NCBI GenBank assembly: GCA_963931105.1 | Contig: OZ007004.1 | Location: 1,240,001-1,304,000, forward strand | Source: UMGS1590 sp900552455 | GTDB lineage: Bacteria > Bacillota > Peptococcia > Peptococcales > Peptococcaceae | DNA: 64,000 bases | Direction of reading: 5' to 3' | Shown here: in pieces, positions 7,596-15,237 of the stretch | Position numbering within the stretch: position 1 is the first letter of the stretch | How the letters are laid out: each line of letters begins with the position of its first letter | Translations under genes and position numbers: made by a program | Notes under the pieces: model-generated | The model's input: only the letters and a program-made list of their open reading frames with translations | Database searches by the model: none | Told to the model about the DNA's origin: nothing

Positions 7596-9530
7596 TTATT
7601 TGCCGTGTTTGATGGAGGTCAGAAGGCCGCCTTCGAGGAGGAGGCGTTCCTGACGGTCGCCGAGCTCAAGGTTGAGTTCGTAGGTTTTGCCGGTGGTTTC
7701 GTTTTTCACGGTCACCTTGCGTGCCTTGATCTGCGCTGGCAGGTCGTTGAAGCTGAGCACGTCGCCGAGGTTGAAGTCGTCGTAGTCGGCTGGGTTGGCG
7801 AAGGTCATTGGGATGATCGCGTTGTTGATCAGGTTGGCCTTGTGGATACGTGCGAAGCTCTTGGCGATGACGGCTTTGACGCCGAGATAGAGTGGCGCGA
7901 GGGCTGCGTGTTCGCGGCTGGAGCCCTGGCCGTAGTTGTCGCCAGCGACGATGATCGGCGCGTATTCCGTGCCCTGCATGTCCTGGCAGCGGCTTGGGAA
8001 ATCGGCGTCGGATGGCGTCAGGCAGAAGTTGGCCAGATGAGGAATGTTGGAACGGAATGGCAGGAGCGATGCGTTGGAAGGCATGATGTGGTCGGTGGTG
8101 ATGTTGTCTTCCAGATACGCAGCGACTTTGCCGCTGAGGGTTTCAGCGACTGGTTCGCCCAGTGGCACGCCCTTGATGTTTGGCCCTTTGACGAGTGGCG
8201 TGTGGCCGATCTTTTCGTCGCTAGGGAAGATGAAGAGATGGTCGTCGCGGTCGTAGCGTTCTGGTACCGTCACGCCAGCGAGGCGTTCGTCGCCGGCTGG
8301 GCTGGTCAGAACGCCGGTGATGGCAGAGATCGCTGCCGTTTCAGGGCTGACGAGGTAGACCTGAGCGCTCTTGGTGCCGCTGCGGCCGAAGAAGTTGCGG
8401 TTGAAGGTACGCAGGCTGACGCCGTCGGTGTTTGGCGCCTGGCCCATGCCGATGCAAGGACCGCAGCCGCATTCGAGGATGCGCGCGCCGGCTTCGAGGA
8501 AGATGGAGAGAATGCCATCCGAGGCCATCTGCTTGAGGATCGTGCGGGAGCCTGGGGAGATGACGAGGCTGACATTTTCAGCAACCTTCTGGCCTTTGAG
8601 GATGGCGGCGCAGCGTGCCAGATCCAGGTAAGACGAGTTCGTGCAGCTGCCGATGGCGACCTGGTTGATCTTCATGCCGGAGAGGCTTTCCACGGTGACA
8701 ACCTTGTCCGGGCTGTGTGGGCAGGCGGTCATTGGTTCGAGAGCGCTGAGATCAACGTGGATCGTTTTCAGGTACTGAGCGTCGTCGTCAGCAGCCAGAG
8801 GGATCCACTGATCGCCGCGGCCCATGCTGTCCATGTAGACCTTGGTGTTTTCGTCGCTAGGGAAGATCGAGCAGGTGGCGCCGAGCTCTGCGCCCATGTT
8901 CGTGATCGTGGCGCGTTCTGGAACGCTCAAAGTTTTCACGCCGTCGCCAGTGTATTCATAAACCTTGTTGACGCCGCCCTTGACGGTTTCCTGCTGCAGC
9001 ACATAGAGAATGATGTCCTTCGCAGAAACGCCGGTGCGGAGCTTGCCGGTCAGGCGCACTTCGATGACTTCCGGGCAGGTGATGTAGTAGCTGCGGCCAG
9101 CCATGGCTGCGGCTACGTCGACGCCGCCGGCACCGATGGCGATCATGCCGAGGCCGCCGCCAGTTGGCGTGTGGCTGTCGGAACCGATGAGGGTTTTACC
9201 TGGGATGCCGAAGTTTTCCAGATGCACCTGGTGGCAGATGCCGTTGCCTGGGCGGCTGTAGGTGATGCCGAAGTTTTCGGCAGCGCTCTGGATGAAGAGG
9301 TGGTCGTCAAAGTTTTCAGGACCGCTCTGCAGCATGTTGTGGTCGATGTAGGCCACGGAGCGTTCAGTTTTTACACGGTCGATGCCCATGGCTTCCAGCT
9401 CGAGATACGCCATCGTACCGGTGGAATCCTGGGTGAGGGTCTGGTCAATGCGCAGACCGATCTCGTTGCCTGGCTTCATTTCACCATCGGTGAGATGGGC
9501 AGCGAGGATCTTTTCTGTTAATGTAGGCAT
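7596..9530 (-). CDS. acn: Aconitate hydratase
   Basis: A 644-residue protein of the short clostridial aconitase class, shorter than the roughly 900-residue AcnA. It interconverts citrate and isocitrate in the cytoplasm using a [4Fe-4S] cluster. The cluster cysteines are in GSCTNSS and ECGCGPCIG; the substrate loop GSDSHTPTGGG and the C-terminal swivel motif YGQGSSREHAAL are present, so all domains are fused in one chain. No second TCA-cycle gene lies nearby, so it is monocistronic. A homoaconitase or 3-isopropylmalate dehydratase role is less likely because those usually have separate small subunits. Confidence 0.9.
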   Translation of the reverse strand: MPTLTEKILAAHLTDGEMKPGNEIGLRIDQTLTQDSTGTMAYLELEAMGIDRVKTERSVAYIDHNMLQSGPENFDDHLFIQSAAENFGITYSRPGNGICHQVHLENFGIPGKTLIGSDSHTPTGGGLGMIAIGAGGVDVAAAMAGRSYYITCPEVIEVRLTGKLRTGVSAKDIILYVLQQETVKGGVNKVYEYTGDGVKTLSVPERATITNMGAELGATCSIFPSDENTKVYMDSMGRGDQWIPLAADDDAQYLKTIHVDLSALEPMTACPHSPDKVVTVESLSGMKINQVAIGSCTNSSYLDLARCAAILKGQKVAENVSLVISPGSRTILKQMASDGILSIFLEAGARILECGCGPCIGMGQAPNTDGVSLRTFNRNFFGRSGTKSAQVYLVSPETAAISAITGVLTSPAGDERLAGVTVPERYDRDDHLFIFPSDEKIGHTPLVKGPNIKGVPLGEPVAETLSGKVAAYLEDNITTDHIMPSNASLLPFRSNIPHLANFCLTPSDADFPSRCQDMQGTEYAPIIVAGDNYGQGSSREHAALAPLYLGVKAVIAKSFARIHKANLINNAIIPMTFANPADYDDFNLGDVLSFNDLPAQIKARKVTVKNETTGKTYELNLELGDRQERLLLEGGLLTSIKHGK

Positions 9531-9659
9531 GTGTTTCCTCCTTGAATCCTATAGAATAAAATAATTATACGCTTTCTTGAATTTCCTTGCAAGATAGCTG
9601 CTGCTGGTTTACGCTAAATGAGGGAGATTTCTGGTTATTGATGGAAGGAGGAAGGCCCC

Positions 9660-10358
9660 GTGTGGCAAAAACTTATCGCGCTGCTATTTCCAAATCCCAG
9701 CATGTGTGTGCTCTGTGAAAACCGCGCCGAGACGCTGACGATCTGCGACGACTGTCTGGCGCGCTGGGAAAATTTCGCCGCCCACGAGGGCCAGTGTCGG
9801 CGCTGCGGACATTTTGGCTCACGCGCACCAGTCTGCGACACCTGCCGCGACTGGCCGAAATATTTCACCGGTAACACCGCTTTCCTTCCTTATACAGAGA
9901 CGGTGCGCGAAGCGATCCTGCGCTTCAAATATCATAACGAGCCCTGGCGTGCCGAAGGATTCGCAGCGCTCGCTGCCACGCGACCAGCGCCGGTGGTTGA
10001 TGTCATCGTTCCTGTGCCGCTGCACAAAGCGCGCCTGCGCGAGCGCGGCTACAACCAAAGCTGGCTGTTCGCGCGGGAGCTGGCGAAGCGCTGGCAGCTT
10101 CCGGCGCGTGACGATCTGCTTTTGCGCGTCGTCAACACGCGCCACCAGGTTGGCCTTTCAAAAGCGGAGCGCGTGCAGAATGTGAGCGGCGCCTTCGCTG
10201 TGCCTGAGCGCGCGCTGGCAGAGTTTCGCGACAAGCGTGTGCTCCTTGTCGACGACGTCATGACCACCGGCAGCACGCTCCTTTCCTGCGCGCGCACGCT
10301 GCACAAAGCCGGCGTGGGCGAAGTGCAGAGCCTGACGATCGCCAGCGCCATTCGCTGA
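9660..10358 (+). CDS. comFC: ComF family phosphoribosyltransferase-like protein
   Basis: 232 residues starting at GTG with AGGAGG eight bases upstream. The N-terminus has paired cysteines (CVLCENRAE, CDDCL, CRRCG, CDTC), the zinc-binding part typical of ComFC/GntX. The C-terminal type I phosphoribosyltransferase fold shows the PRPP loop VLLVDDVMTTGSTL and the RGYNQS motif. ComFC proteins act in DNA uptake for transformation, but the gene is widespread in non-competent species, and no comFA lies next to it here. Confidence 0.85.
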   Translation: MWQKLIALLFPNPSMCVLCENRAETLTICDDCLARWENFAAHEGQCRRCGHFGSRAPVCDTCRDWPKYFTGNTAFLPYTETVREAILRFKYHNEPWRAEGFAALAATRPAPVVDVIVPVPLHKARLRERGYNQSWLFARELAKRWQLPARDDLLLRVVNTRHQVGLSKAERVQNVSGAFAVPERALAEFRDKRVLLVDDVMTTGSTLLSCARTLHKAGVGEVQSLTIASAIR

Positions 10359-10468
10359 TATGCAGCGTATGCAGCGGATTATGCATCGCCGCTGTATGAT
10401 TTTTGCGCGCAGATAGATGAAATTAATGGATTTCTTCGCATTTTTTATTAAGAATGGTCAGAAAGTGA

Positions 10469-10497
10469 TTGCAAAAATATACACACCGCCCTATAAT
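10469..10497 (+). promoter_or_regulatory. Promoter of the amino-acid ABC importer
   Basis: TTGCAA (10469-10474) and TATAAT (10492-10497) are separated by 17 bases, about 47 bases before the start of the binding-protein gene. Confidence 0.8.
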
Positions 10498-10543
10498 AAC
10501 GGTATATTATTTTTTCATTAAAACACAGAGGAGAAGAGATATC

Positions 10544-11428
10544 ATGAAAAACAAAAAATGGATCGCAATGTTATGCACTGCCGCTCTGGCAGTGACCATG
10601 TTGGCTGGCTGCGGTGGCGGCAGCAGCGACAGCGCTTCTTCCGGCAGCGCAGCTGCTGAAGGCAGCGCTTCTGGCGAAAGCTCCAACGTCGTTGTCGTCG
10701 GCACCAACCCAACCTTCGCCCCATTCGAATATCAGGATGACGAAGGCAACATGACCGGTTTCGACCTCGACCTCATGACCGCCATCGGCGAAGACCAGGG
10801 CTTCGATGTTGAATTCCAGTCTCTGGAATTTGACGCCCTCACCGGCGCGCTGACCACCGGCCAGATCGACGCTGTTGCTGCCGGCATGAGCATCACGCCT
10901 GAACGTCTCGAAAGCGTAGCATTCTCCGACCCATACATCGACGCCAGCCTCTCCATCATGGTCGCTGCTGACAACAACGACATCAACAACGCCGACGACC
11001 TCGCTGGCAAGACCGTCGCTGCGCAGATCGGTACCACCGGTGCTGACGAAGTCACCGCTCTGCAGGAAGCAGGCACCATCGCTGAAGGCAAGATCCTGGA
11101 CAACTACAACACCTGCCTGCAGGAACTCATCAATGGTGGCTGTGACGCAGTCATTGTCGACCTGCCAGTTGGTGAAGAATATGTTGATCAGCGTCCAGAC
11201 GATGTGAAGCTCGTCGGCGAACCATACCAGGCAGTCTTCTACGGCATCGCTGTTGACCCTGAAAACACCGAACTGCTCGACAAGATCAACGCTGGTCTCG
11301 CAGCTGTTATCGAAGATGGCACCTATGACGAACTCTGCGAAAAATATGAACTGACCGTTCCACAGTCCATCAAGGACGGCAGCGCCAAGGAAGAAGTTGC
11401 TGCTCTTTCCAGCGAATCTGCTGAATAA
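10544..11428 (+). CDS. Polar amino-acid ABC importer, substrate-binding lipoprotein
   Basis: 294 residues. A lipoprotein signal ends in LAGC, followed by a serine- and glycine-rich linker and a family 3 solute-binding domain (VVVGTNPTFAPFEYQD, MTGFDLDLMTAIGE, ITPERLESVAFSDPY). These proteins bind polar or basic amino acids outside the membrane and deliver them to the permease. The first gene of a three-gene operon with permease and ATPase. A hairpin just after it would leave this subunit more abundant than the membrane parts. The exact amino acid cannot be told. Confidence 0.93.
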   Translation: MKNKKWIAMLCTAALAVTMLAGCGGGSSDSASSGSAAAEGSASGESSNVVVVGTNPTFAPFEYQDDEGNMTGFDLDLMTAIGEDQGFDVEFQSLEFDALTGALTTGQIDAVAAGMSITPERLESVAFSDPYIDASLSIMVAADNNDINNADDLAGKTVAAQIGTTGADEVTALQEAGTIAEGKILDNYNTCLQELINGGCDAVIVDLPVGEEYVDQRPDDVKLVGEPYQAVFYGIAVDPENTELLDKINAGLAAVIEDGTYDELCEKYELTVPQSIKDGSAKEEVAALSSESAE

Positions 11429-11444
11429 TCGTTAATGAAAGCAT

Positions 11445-11482
11445 ATGAATGAGATGCAGAATCCCTGCATCTCATTCTTTGC
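11445..11482 (+). terminator. Intra-operon hairpin / partial terminator
   Basis: GAATGAGATGCAG pairs with CTGCATCTCATTC, followed by TTTGCGTTT, between the binding-protein and permease genes. The weak T tract fits partial termination. Confidence 0.75.
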
Positions 11483-11508
11483 GTTTATTCCACAAAGGAG
11501 GAAGACCA

Positions 11509-12192
11509 TTGGGTAACTTTTTTACGAACTTTTTCGATGTGCTGCCTAAGCTCATTCCCGGCGCAGGGACCACCCTTGGTTTGACTGTCTGCGGTGTCGG
11601 CATCGGGATCATCATCGGCCTCTTGATGTCGCTGATGAAAATGAGCAACAATCGCGTGCTCAAAGTCATCGCCAATGTATATATTGAAGCTTTTCGCGGC
11701 ACACCACTCTACGTACAGATCTTTTTATTCCATTATGGTGTGGCCAGCGTTGTCGGCACGCTGTTTTTCGACGGTAAATTCAGCTTCCCGATCCTCGTCA
11801 CCGGCGTTGTCGTGCTCTCGATGAACAGCGGCGCGTACGTGGCGGAAATTTTCCGCGCCGGCATCCAGGGCGTGGATAAGGGCCAGGTGGAAGCGGCGCG
11901 CTCCCTCGGCATGACGCAGAAGCAGGCGATGCGCATGGTCATTCTGCCACAGGCGTTCAAGCTCGTCATCCCACCGCTGGGCAATGAGTTCGTCATGCTG
12001 CTGAAGGATACGTCGCTGCTGGCGGCGATCGGGCTGACCGAGATCATGAAGCGTGGTCAGATCTACACGTCCGTCCACATTCAGCCATTCCCAACCTACA
12101 TCGCCGTGGCGCTCGTCTATCTCGTGCTGACGCTCACCTTCACCCGCATCATCAACTGGTACGAACGCCGTCTGCAGACAGAAAAACGCTGA
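11509..12192 (+). CDS. Polar amino-acid ABC importer, permease
   Basis: 227 residues, HisM/GlnP type. It shows the N-terminal VLPKLIPGAGTTLGLTVCG helix, the EAFRGTPLYVQIF segment and the EAA loop EAARSLGMTQKQAMRMVILP that contacts the ATPase. The start is TTG at 11509, chosen because AGGAGG lies eight bases upstream; the longer in-frame ATG at 11449 falls in the upstream hairpin. Ends 21 bp before the ATPase gene. Confidence 0.92.
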   Translation: MGNFFTNFFDVLPKLIPGAGTTLGLTVCGVGIGIIIGLLMSLMKMSNNRVLKVIANVYIEAFRGTPLYVQIFLFHYGVASVVGTLFFDGKFSFPILVTGVVVLSMNSGAYVAEIFRAGIQGVDKGQVEAARSLGMTQKQAMRMVILPQAFKLVIPPLGNEFVMLLKDTSLLAAIGLTEIMKRGQIYTSVHIQPFPTYIAVALVYLVLTLTFTRIINWYERRLQTEKR

Positions 12193-12213
12193 TCATTCAG
12201 GAGGTTTTCAACT

Positions 12214-12936
12214 ATGATCGAAATCAAAGACTTACATAAATCCTTCGGCGACCTCGAAGTGCTCAAAGGCATCACCGAAACCATCAAGGACGGCGAGATC
12301 GTCTCCATCATCGGCCCATCCGGCTCCGGGAAGAGTACCTTCCTGCGCTGCATCAATCTGCTCGAAGAGCCAACCAGCGGCCACATCATCATCGACGGCA
12401 CCGAGATCACCGATCCAAAGACCGACATCAACAAGGTGCGCGAAAATCTCGGCATGGTGTTCCAGCGCTTCAATCTCTTCCCTCATAAAACTGTGCTGGA
12501 AAACATCACCCTCGCGCCGATCAATGTCAAAGGCATCGCGCAGGAAGAAGCCGACAAAACCGCGCGCGAACTCTTAAAGCGCGTCGGTCTGCTCGACAAG
12601 GCAGACGTTTATCCAGCGTCTCTCTCCGGCGGTCAGCAGCAGCGCGTGGCGATCGCCAGAGCGCTGGCGATGAGTCCGGACATCATGCTCTTTGACGAAC
12701 CAACCTCCGCCCTCGACCCGGAAATGGTCGGCGAAGTTCTGGCGGTTATCCGTCAGCTCACCGAGACCGGTATGACCATGCTCATCGTTACCCACGAAAT
12801 GGGCTTCGCGCGCGAGGTCAGCGATCGCGTCTTTTTCATGGACCAGGGCTACATCATGGAGCAGGGCACGCCGGACGAGATCTTCAACCATCCAAAAGAA
12901 CCACGCACCCAGGACTTCCTGGCCAAGGTATTATAA
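12214..12936 (+). CDS. glnQ: Polar amino-acid ABC importer, ATP-binding protein
   Basis: A 240-residue ATPase of the GlnQ/HisP type. Walker A is GPSGSGKST, the signature LSGGQQQRVAIARAL, and Walker B IMLFDEPTSALDPE; the H-loop lies in LIVTHEMGFAREV. It powers import with the preceding permease and binding protein. A strong terminator follows. Confidence 0.93.
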   Translation: MIEIKDLHKSFGDLEVLKGITETIKDGEIVSIIGPSGSGKSTFLRCINLLEEPTSGHIIIDGTEITDPKTDINKVRENLGMVFQRFNLFPHKTVLENITLAPINVKGIAQEEADKTARELLKRVGLLDKADVYPASLSGGQQQRVAIARALAMSPDIMLFDEPTSALDPEMVGEVLAVIRQLTETGMTMLIVTHEMGFAREVSDRVFFMDQGYIMEQGTPDEIFNHPKEPRTQDFLAKVL

Positions 12937-12949
12937 AAGGAACGAAAGC

Positions 12950-12980
12950 GACTGTCGCAAACGGCAGTCGCTGTTTTTGC
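12950..12980 (+). terminator. Terminator after amino-acid importer operon
   Basis: GCGACTGTCG pairs with CGGCAGTCGC and is followed by TGTTTTTGC. Confidence 0.85.
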
Positions 12981-12997
12981 AGATGGGAGGCGATGAA

Positions 12998-13642
12998 ATG
13001 CAGATCTTATTGGTGGAGGACGATGCGGTGATCGCGTCTGGCCTGGTCTACGCGCTGGAGCAGGAGGGCTACAGCGTCTGCCACGCGGAAACGGTGGCGG
13101 CGGCGCTGGGCGTGCTTTCCGAGCGCGCCGTGGATCTGGCGATCATCGACATGCAGCTGCCAGACGCAGACGGCTTTGCAGTGAGCACAGAAGCGCTGGC
13201 GCGTGGCGCGCGGGTGATCTTTCTCACAGTGATGGACGACGAGGACCGCATTGTGCGCGCCTTTGATCAGGGCGCGGCGGATTATGTGACGAAGCCCTTC
13301 CGCTTGCGGGAACTTTTGGCGCGCATCCGTCGCGCGCTGCCTGAAGAATCGTCGCTGCTCTCGCTAGGGCAGGCGCGCATCGATACAGCGTCTGGCCGCG
13401 TCACCGTTGGCGGACGCGAGATCGCGCTGACGGCGCTGGAGTATCGGCTCTGTCTGATCTTTGCACAGCATCGCGGGCAGCTGCTTTCGCGGGCGCAGAT
13501 CCTGGATCAGCTCTGGGATCAGGGCGGCAATTTTGTCGAGGACAACACGCTGACGGTGTATGTGAAGAGGCTGCGCGAAAAACTCGCAGGCGCAGTGACG
13601 ATCGAGACGGTGAGGGGGCGTGGCTATCGTGTGGATCAGTAA
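12998..13642 (+). CDS. OmpR-family response regulator
   Basis: 214 residues. Receiver domain with MQILLVEDD and the phosphorylation site in LAIIDMQLPDADG, TVMDDEDR and the conserved lysine in YVTKPFR; C-terminal winged helix with LTALEYRLCLIFAQHRGQLL. The start at 12998 follows GGGAGG. The histidine kinase begins inside its 3' end and a BceAB-like transporter follows, so it probably controls that transporter; three phased GTCAC repeats at 14462-14488 are its likely binding site. Confidence 0.92.
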   Translation: MQILLVEDDAVIASGLVYALEQEGYSVCHAETVAAALGVLSERAVDLAIIDMQLPDADGFAVSTEALARGARVIFLTVMDDEDRIVRAFDQGAADYVTKPFRLRELLARIRRALPEESSLLSLGQARIDTASGRVTVGGREIALTALEYRLCLIFAQHRGQLLSRAQILDQLWDQGGNFVEDNTLTVYVKRLREKLAGAVTIETVRGRGYRVDQ

Positions 13643-14453
13643 GCAGGAGCTCGCTGCGCTTTCGACAGAGCTGCGCCGTGCCATCAACGGCGAGGCGGTG
13701 GAATTTCGCGACAACCAGGAAGGAGCGCTGTCGCTCCTGAAAAACGACCTGCACACCCTCGTGACTCAGCTTTCTGCTGAACGCGACGCAGCCGACGCTG
13801 CGCGGGCAGAATTTGCCGAGTACATGGAAAACATCACCCACCAGCTGAAAACGCCGGTGACCTCGATGATGCTCATGGCCGATCTGCTCGAAGCAGCGCC
13901 GCCGGAGCGGCAGGAGGAATTCCTCGCGAATATCCGCACGAGTCTGGCGCGCATGAACTGGCTCGTCGATACGCTGCTCAAGCTGGCGAAGCTCGACGCT
14001 GGCGCTGTGCAGTTTGAGCGCGCGGCGGTGACGGCGCAGGCGCTCGTCGAGGCAGCGCTCTCGCCGCTGGCGATCCTGCTGGATGTGCAGGATCAGCAAG
14101 TAGAGCTCGCAAACGACGCGGTGCTCCACTGCGACAATCGCTGGACAGTGGAAGCGCTGACGAATCTCCTGAAAAATGCCTGCGAAGCCTCGCCGCCGGG
14201 TAGCACGATCATCGTCGACGCTGGCGAAAATCCCCTCTATGAATGGCTCAGCGTGCGCGATGCCGGAAGCGGCCTTTCGCGAGAAGAGATGGCGCAGCTT
14301 TTCGTACGCTTCGCCGGATCGCACAAGGCGCGCGGCGTCGGCATCGGCCTGCCGCTGGCGCTGGCGATCGCCCGCGGACAAAACGGCGACATCGACGTGG
14401 ACGCTGGCGGCAAAGGCACAGGCGCGACGTTTACGCTGAAATTTTATAAGTGA
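13620..14453 (+). CDS. Sensor histidine kinase lacking transmembrane helices
   Basis: 277 residues starting at GTG after GAGGGGGC, overlapping the regulator by 23 bp. The H-box is NITHQLKTPVTSM near residue 75, the N-box NLLKNACEAS, and the G-boxes VRDAGSGL and GVGIGLPLALAIA. The N-terminal 65 residues (KQELAALSTELRRAI, RDNQEGALSLLKNDL) are helical and resemble the cytoplasmic linker of small membrane kinases, but no membrane segment precedes them. Bce-type kinases normally have two short helices; here they are missing, so the kinase may be soluble and depend on the transporter for sensing, or it is shortened. Confidence 0.88.
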   Translation: MAIVWISKQELAALSTELRRAINGEAVEFRDNQEGALSLLKNDLHTLVTQLSAERDAADAARAEFAEYMENITHQLKTPVTSMMLMADLLEAAPPERQEEFLANIRTSLARMNWLVDTLLKLAKLDAGAVQFERAAVTAQALVEAALSPLAILLDVQDQQVELANDAVLHCDNRWTVEALTNLLKNACEASPPGSTIIVDAGENPLYEWLSVRDAGSGLSREEMAQLFVRFAGSHKARGVGIGLPLALAIARGQNGDIDVDAGGKGTGATFTLKFYK

Positions 14454-14461
14454 CAGAAAAT

Positions 14462-14504
14462 GTCACCGCAGAGTCACCGAGCTGTCACTTTCGCGTGCTA
14501 GGAT
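14462..14504 (+). promoter_or_regulatory. Phased GTCAC repeats and -10 of the BceAB-like operon
   Basis: GTCAC occurs at 14462, 14473 and 14484, a constant 11-bp period, directly upstream of TAGGAT (14499-14504). There is no -35 hexamer at the expected place, which the repeats occupy. That layout fits an activator-dependent promoter for an OmpR-family regulator. Confidence 0.6.
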
Positions 14505-14537
14505 AGAACCATAGAAATCCAACAGGAGGCGATCCTC

Positions 14538-15236
14538 ATGACCATCCTCAGTGTAGAAGGACTCACGAAAATCTATGGCAGCGGAGATACAGCCGTGACG
14601 GCGCTGGACCATGTCAGCTTCACAGTGGAAAAAGGCGAATTTGTCGCCATCGTCGGTGCGTCCGGCAGCGGAAAATCGACGCTCATGAATCTCATCGGCG
14701 GCATCGACGAGCCGACCTCGGGCCGCGTCGTCATCGACGGCCAGGAGCTCTACGCGATGAACGAAAGCGCGCGGGCGATCTTTCGCCGCCGCAACATCGG
14801 CATGGTGTTCCAGTTCTACAATCTCGTGCCGACGCTCACCGCCGCCGAAAACATCATGCTGCCCTATCTCCTCGACAAGCGCGAGCCCGAAAAAGCGAAG
14901 CTCGCCGAGATCCTCGCCCTTACCGGACTCAGCGAACGCGCCGGACATCTGCCGAGCGCCCTCTCCGGCGGGCAGCAGCAGCGCGTTTCGCTGGGACGGG
15001 CGCTGATCAACGATCCTGCTTTCATCCTCGCCGACGAGCCGACGGGCAATCTTGACAGCCGCGCCAGCCGCGACGTCATGGAGCTGTTGCAGGTCGCCAA
15101 CCGACGCTATCAGCAGACGCTCCTTCTCATCACCCACGACGAAAAGATCGCCCTCATGGCTGACCGCATCCTCACCCTCGCCGATGGCAGGCTCGTTTCT
15201 GACGAGCGCCTGAAGGACGCGAAGGGAGGCGTTTGA
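14538..15236 (+). CDS. BceA-like ABC transporter ATP-binding protein
   Basis: A 232-residue ATPase of the MacB/LolD/BceA class: Walker A GASGSGKST, the class-typical MNLIGGIDEPTSG, signature LSGGQQQRVSLGRAL and Walker B FILADEPTGNLDS. The next gene encodes an FtsX-type permease one base after its stop. Together with the two-component pair upstream this is the arrangement of antimicrobial-peptide sensing and resistance modules such as BceRS-BceAB. The peptide handled is unknown. Confidence 0.92.
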   Translation: MTILSVEGLTKIYGSGDTAVTALDHVSFTVEKGEFVAIVGASGSGKSTLMNLIGGIDEPTSGRVVIDGQELYAMNESARAIFRRRNIGMVFQFYNLVPTLTAAENIMLPYLLDKREPEKAKLAEILALTGLSERAGHLPSALSGGQQQRVSLGRALINDPAFILADEPTGNLDSRASRDVMELLQVANRRYQQTLLLITHDEKIALMADRILTLADGRLVSDERLKDAKGGV

Positions 15237-15237
15237 G

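Noticed and set aside
7605..9521. A 638-codon plus-strand ORF antisense to aconitase
   Set aside because: Same cause: a shadow of the aconitase frame with no recognisable domain.
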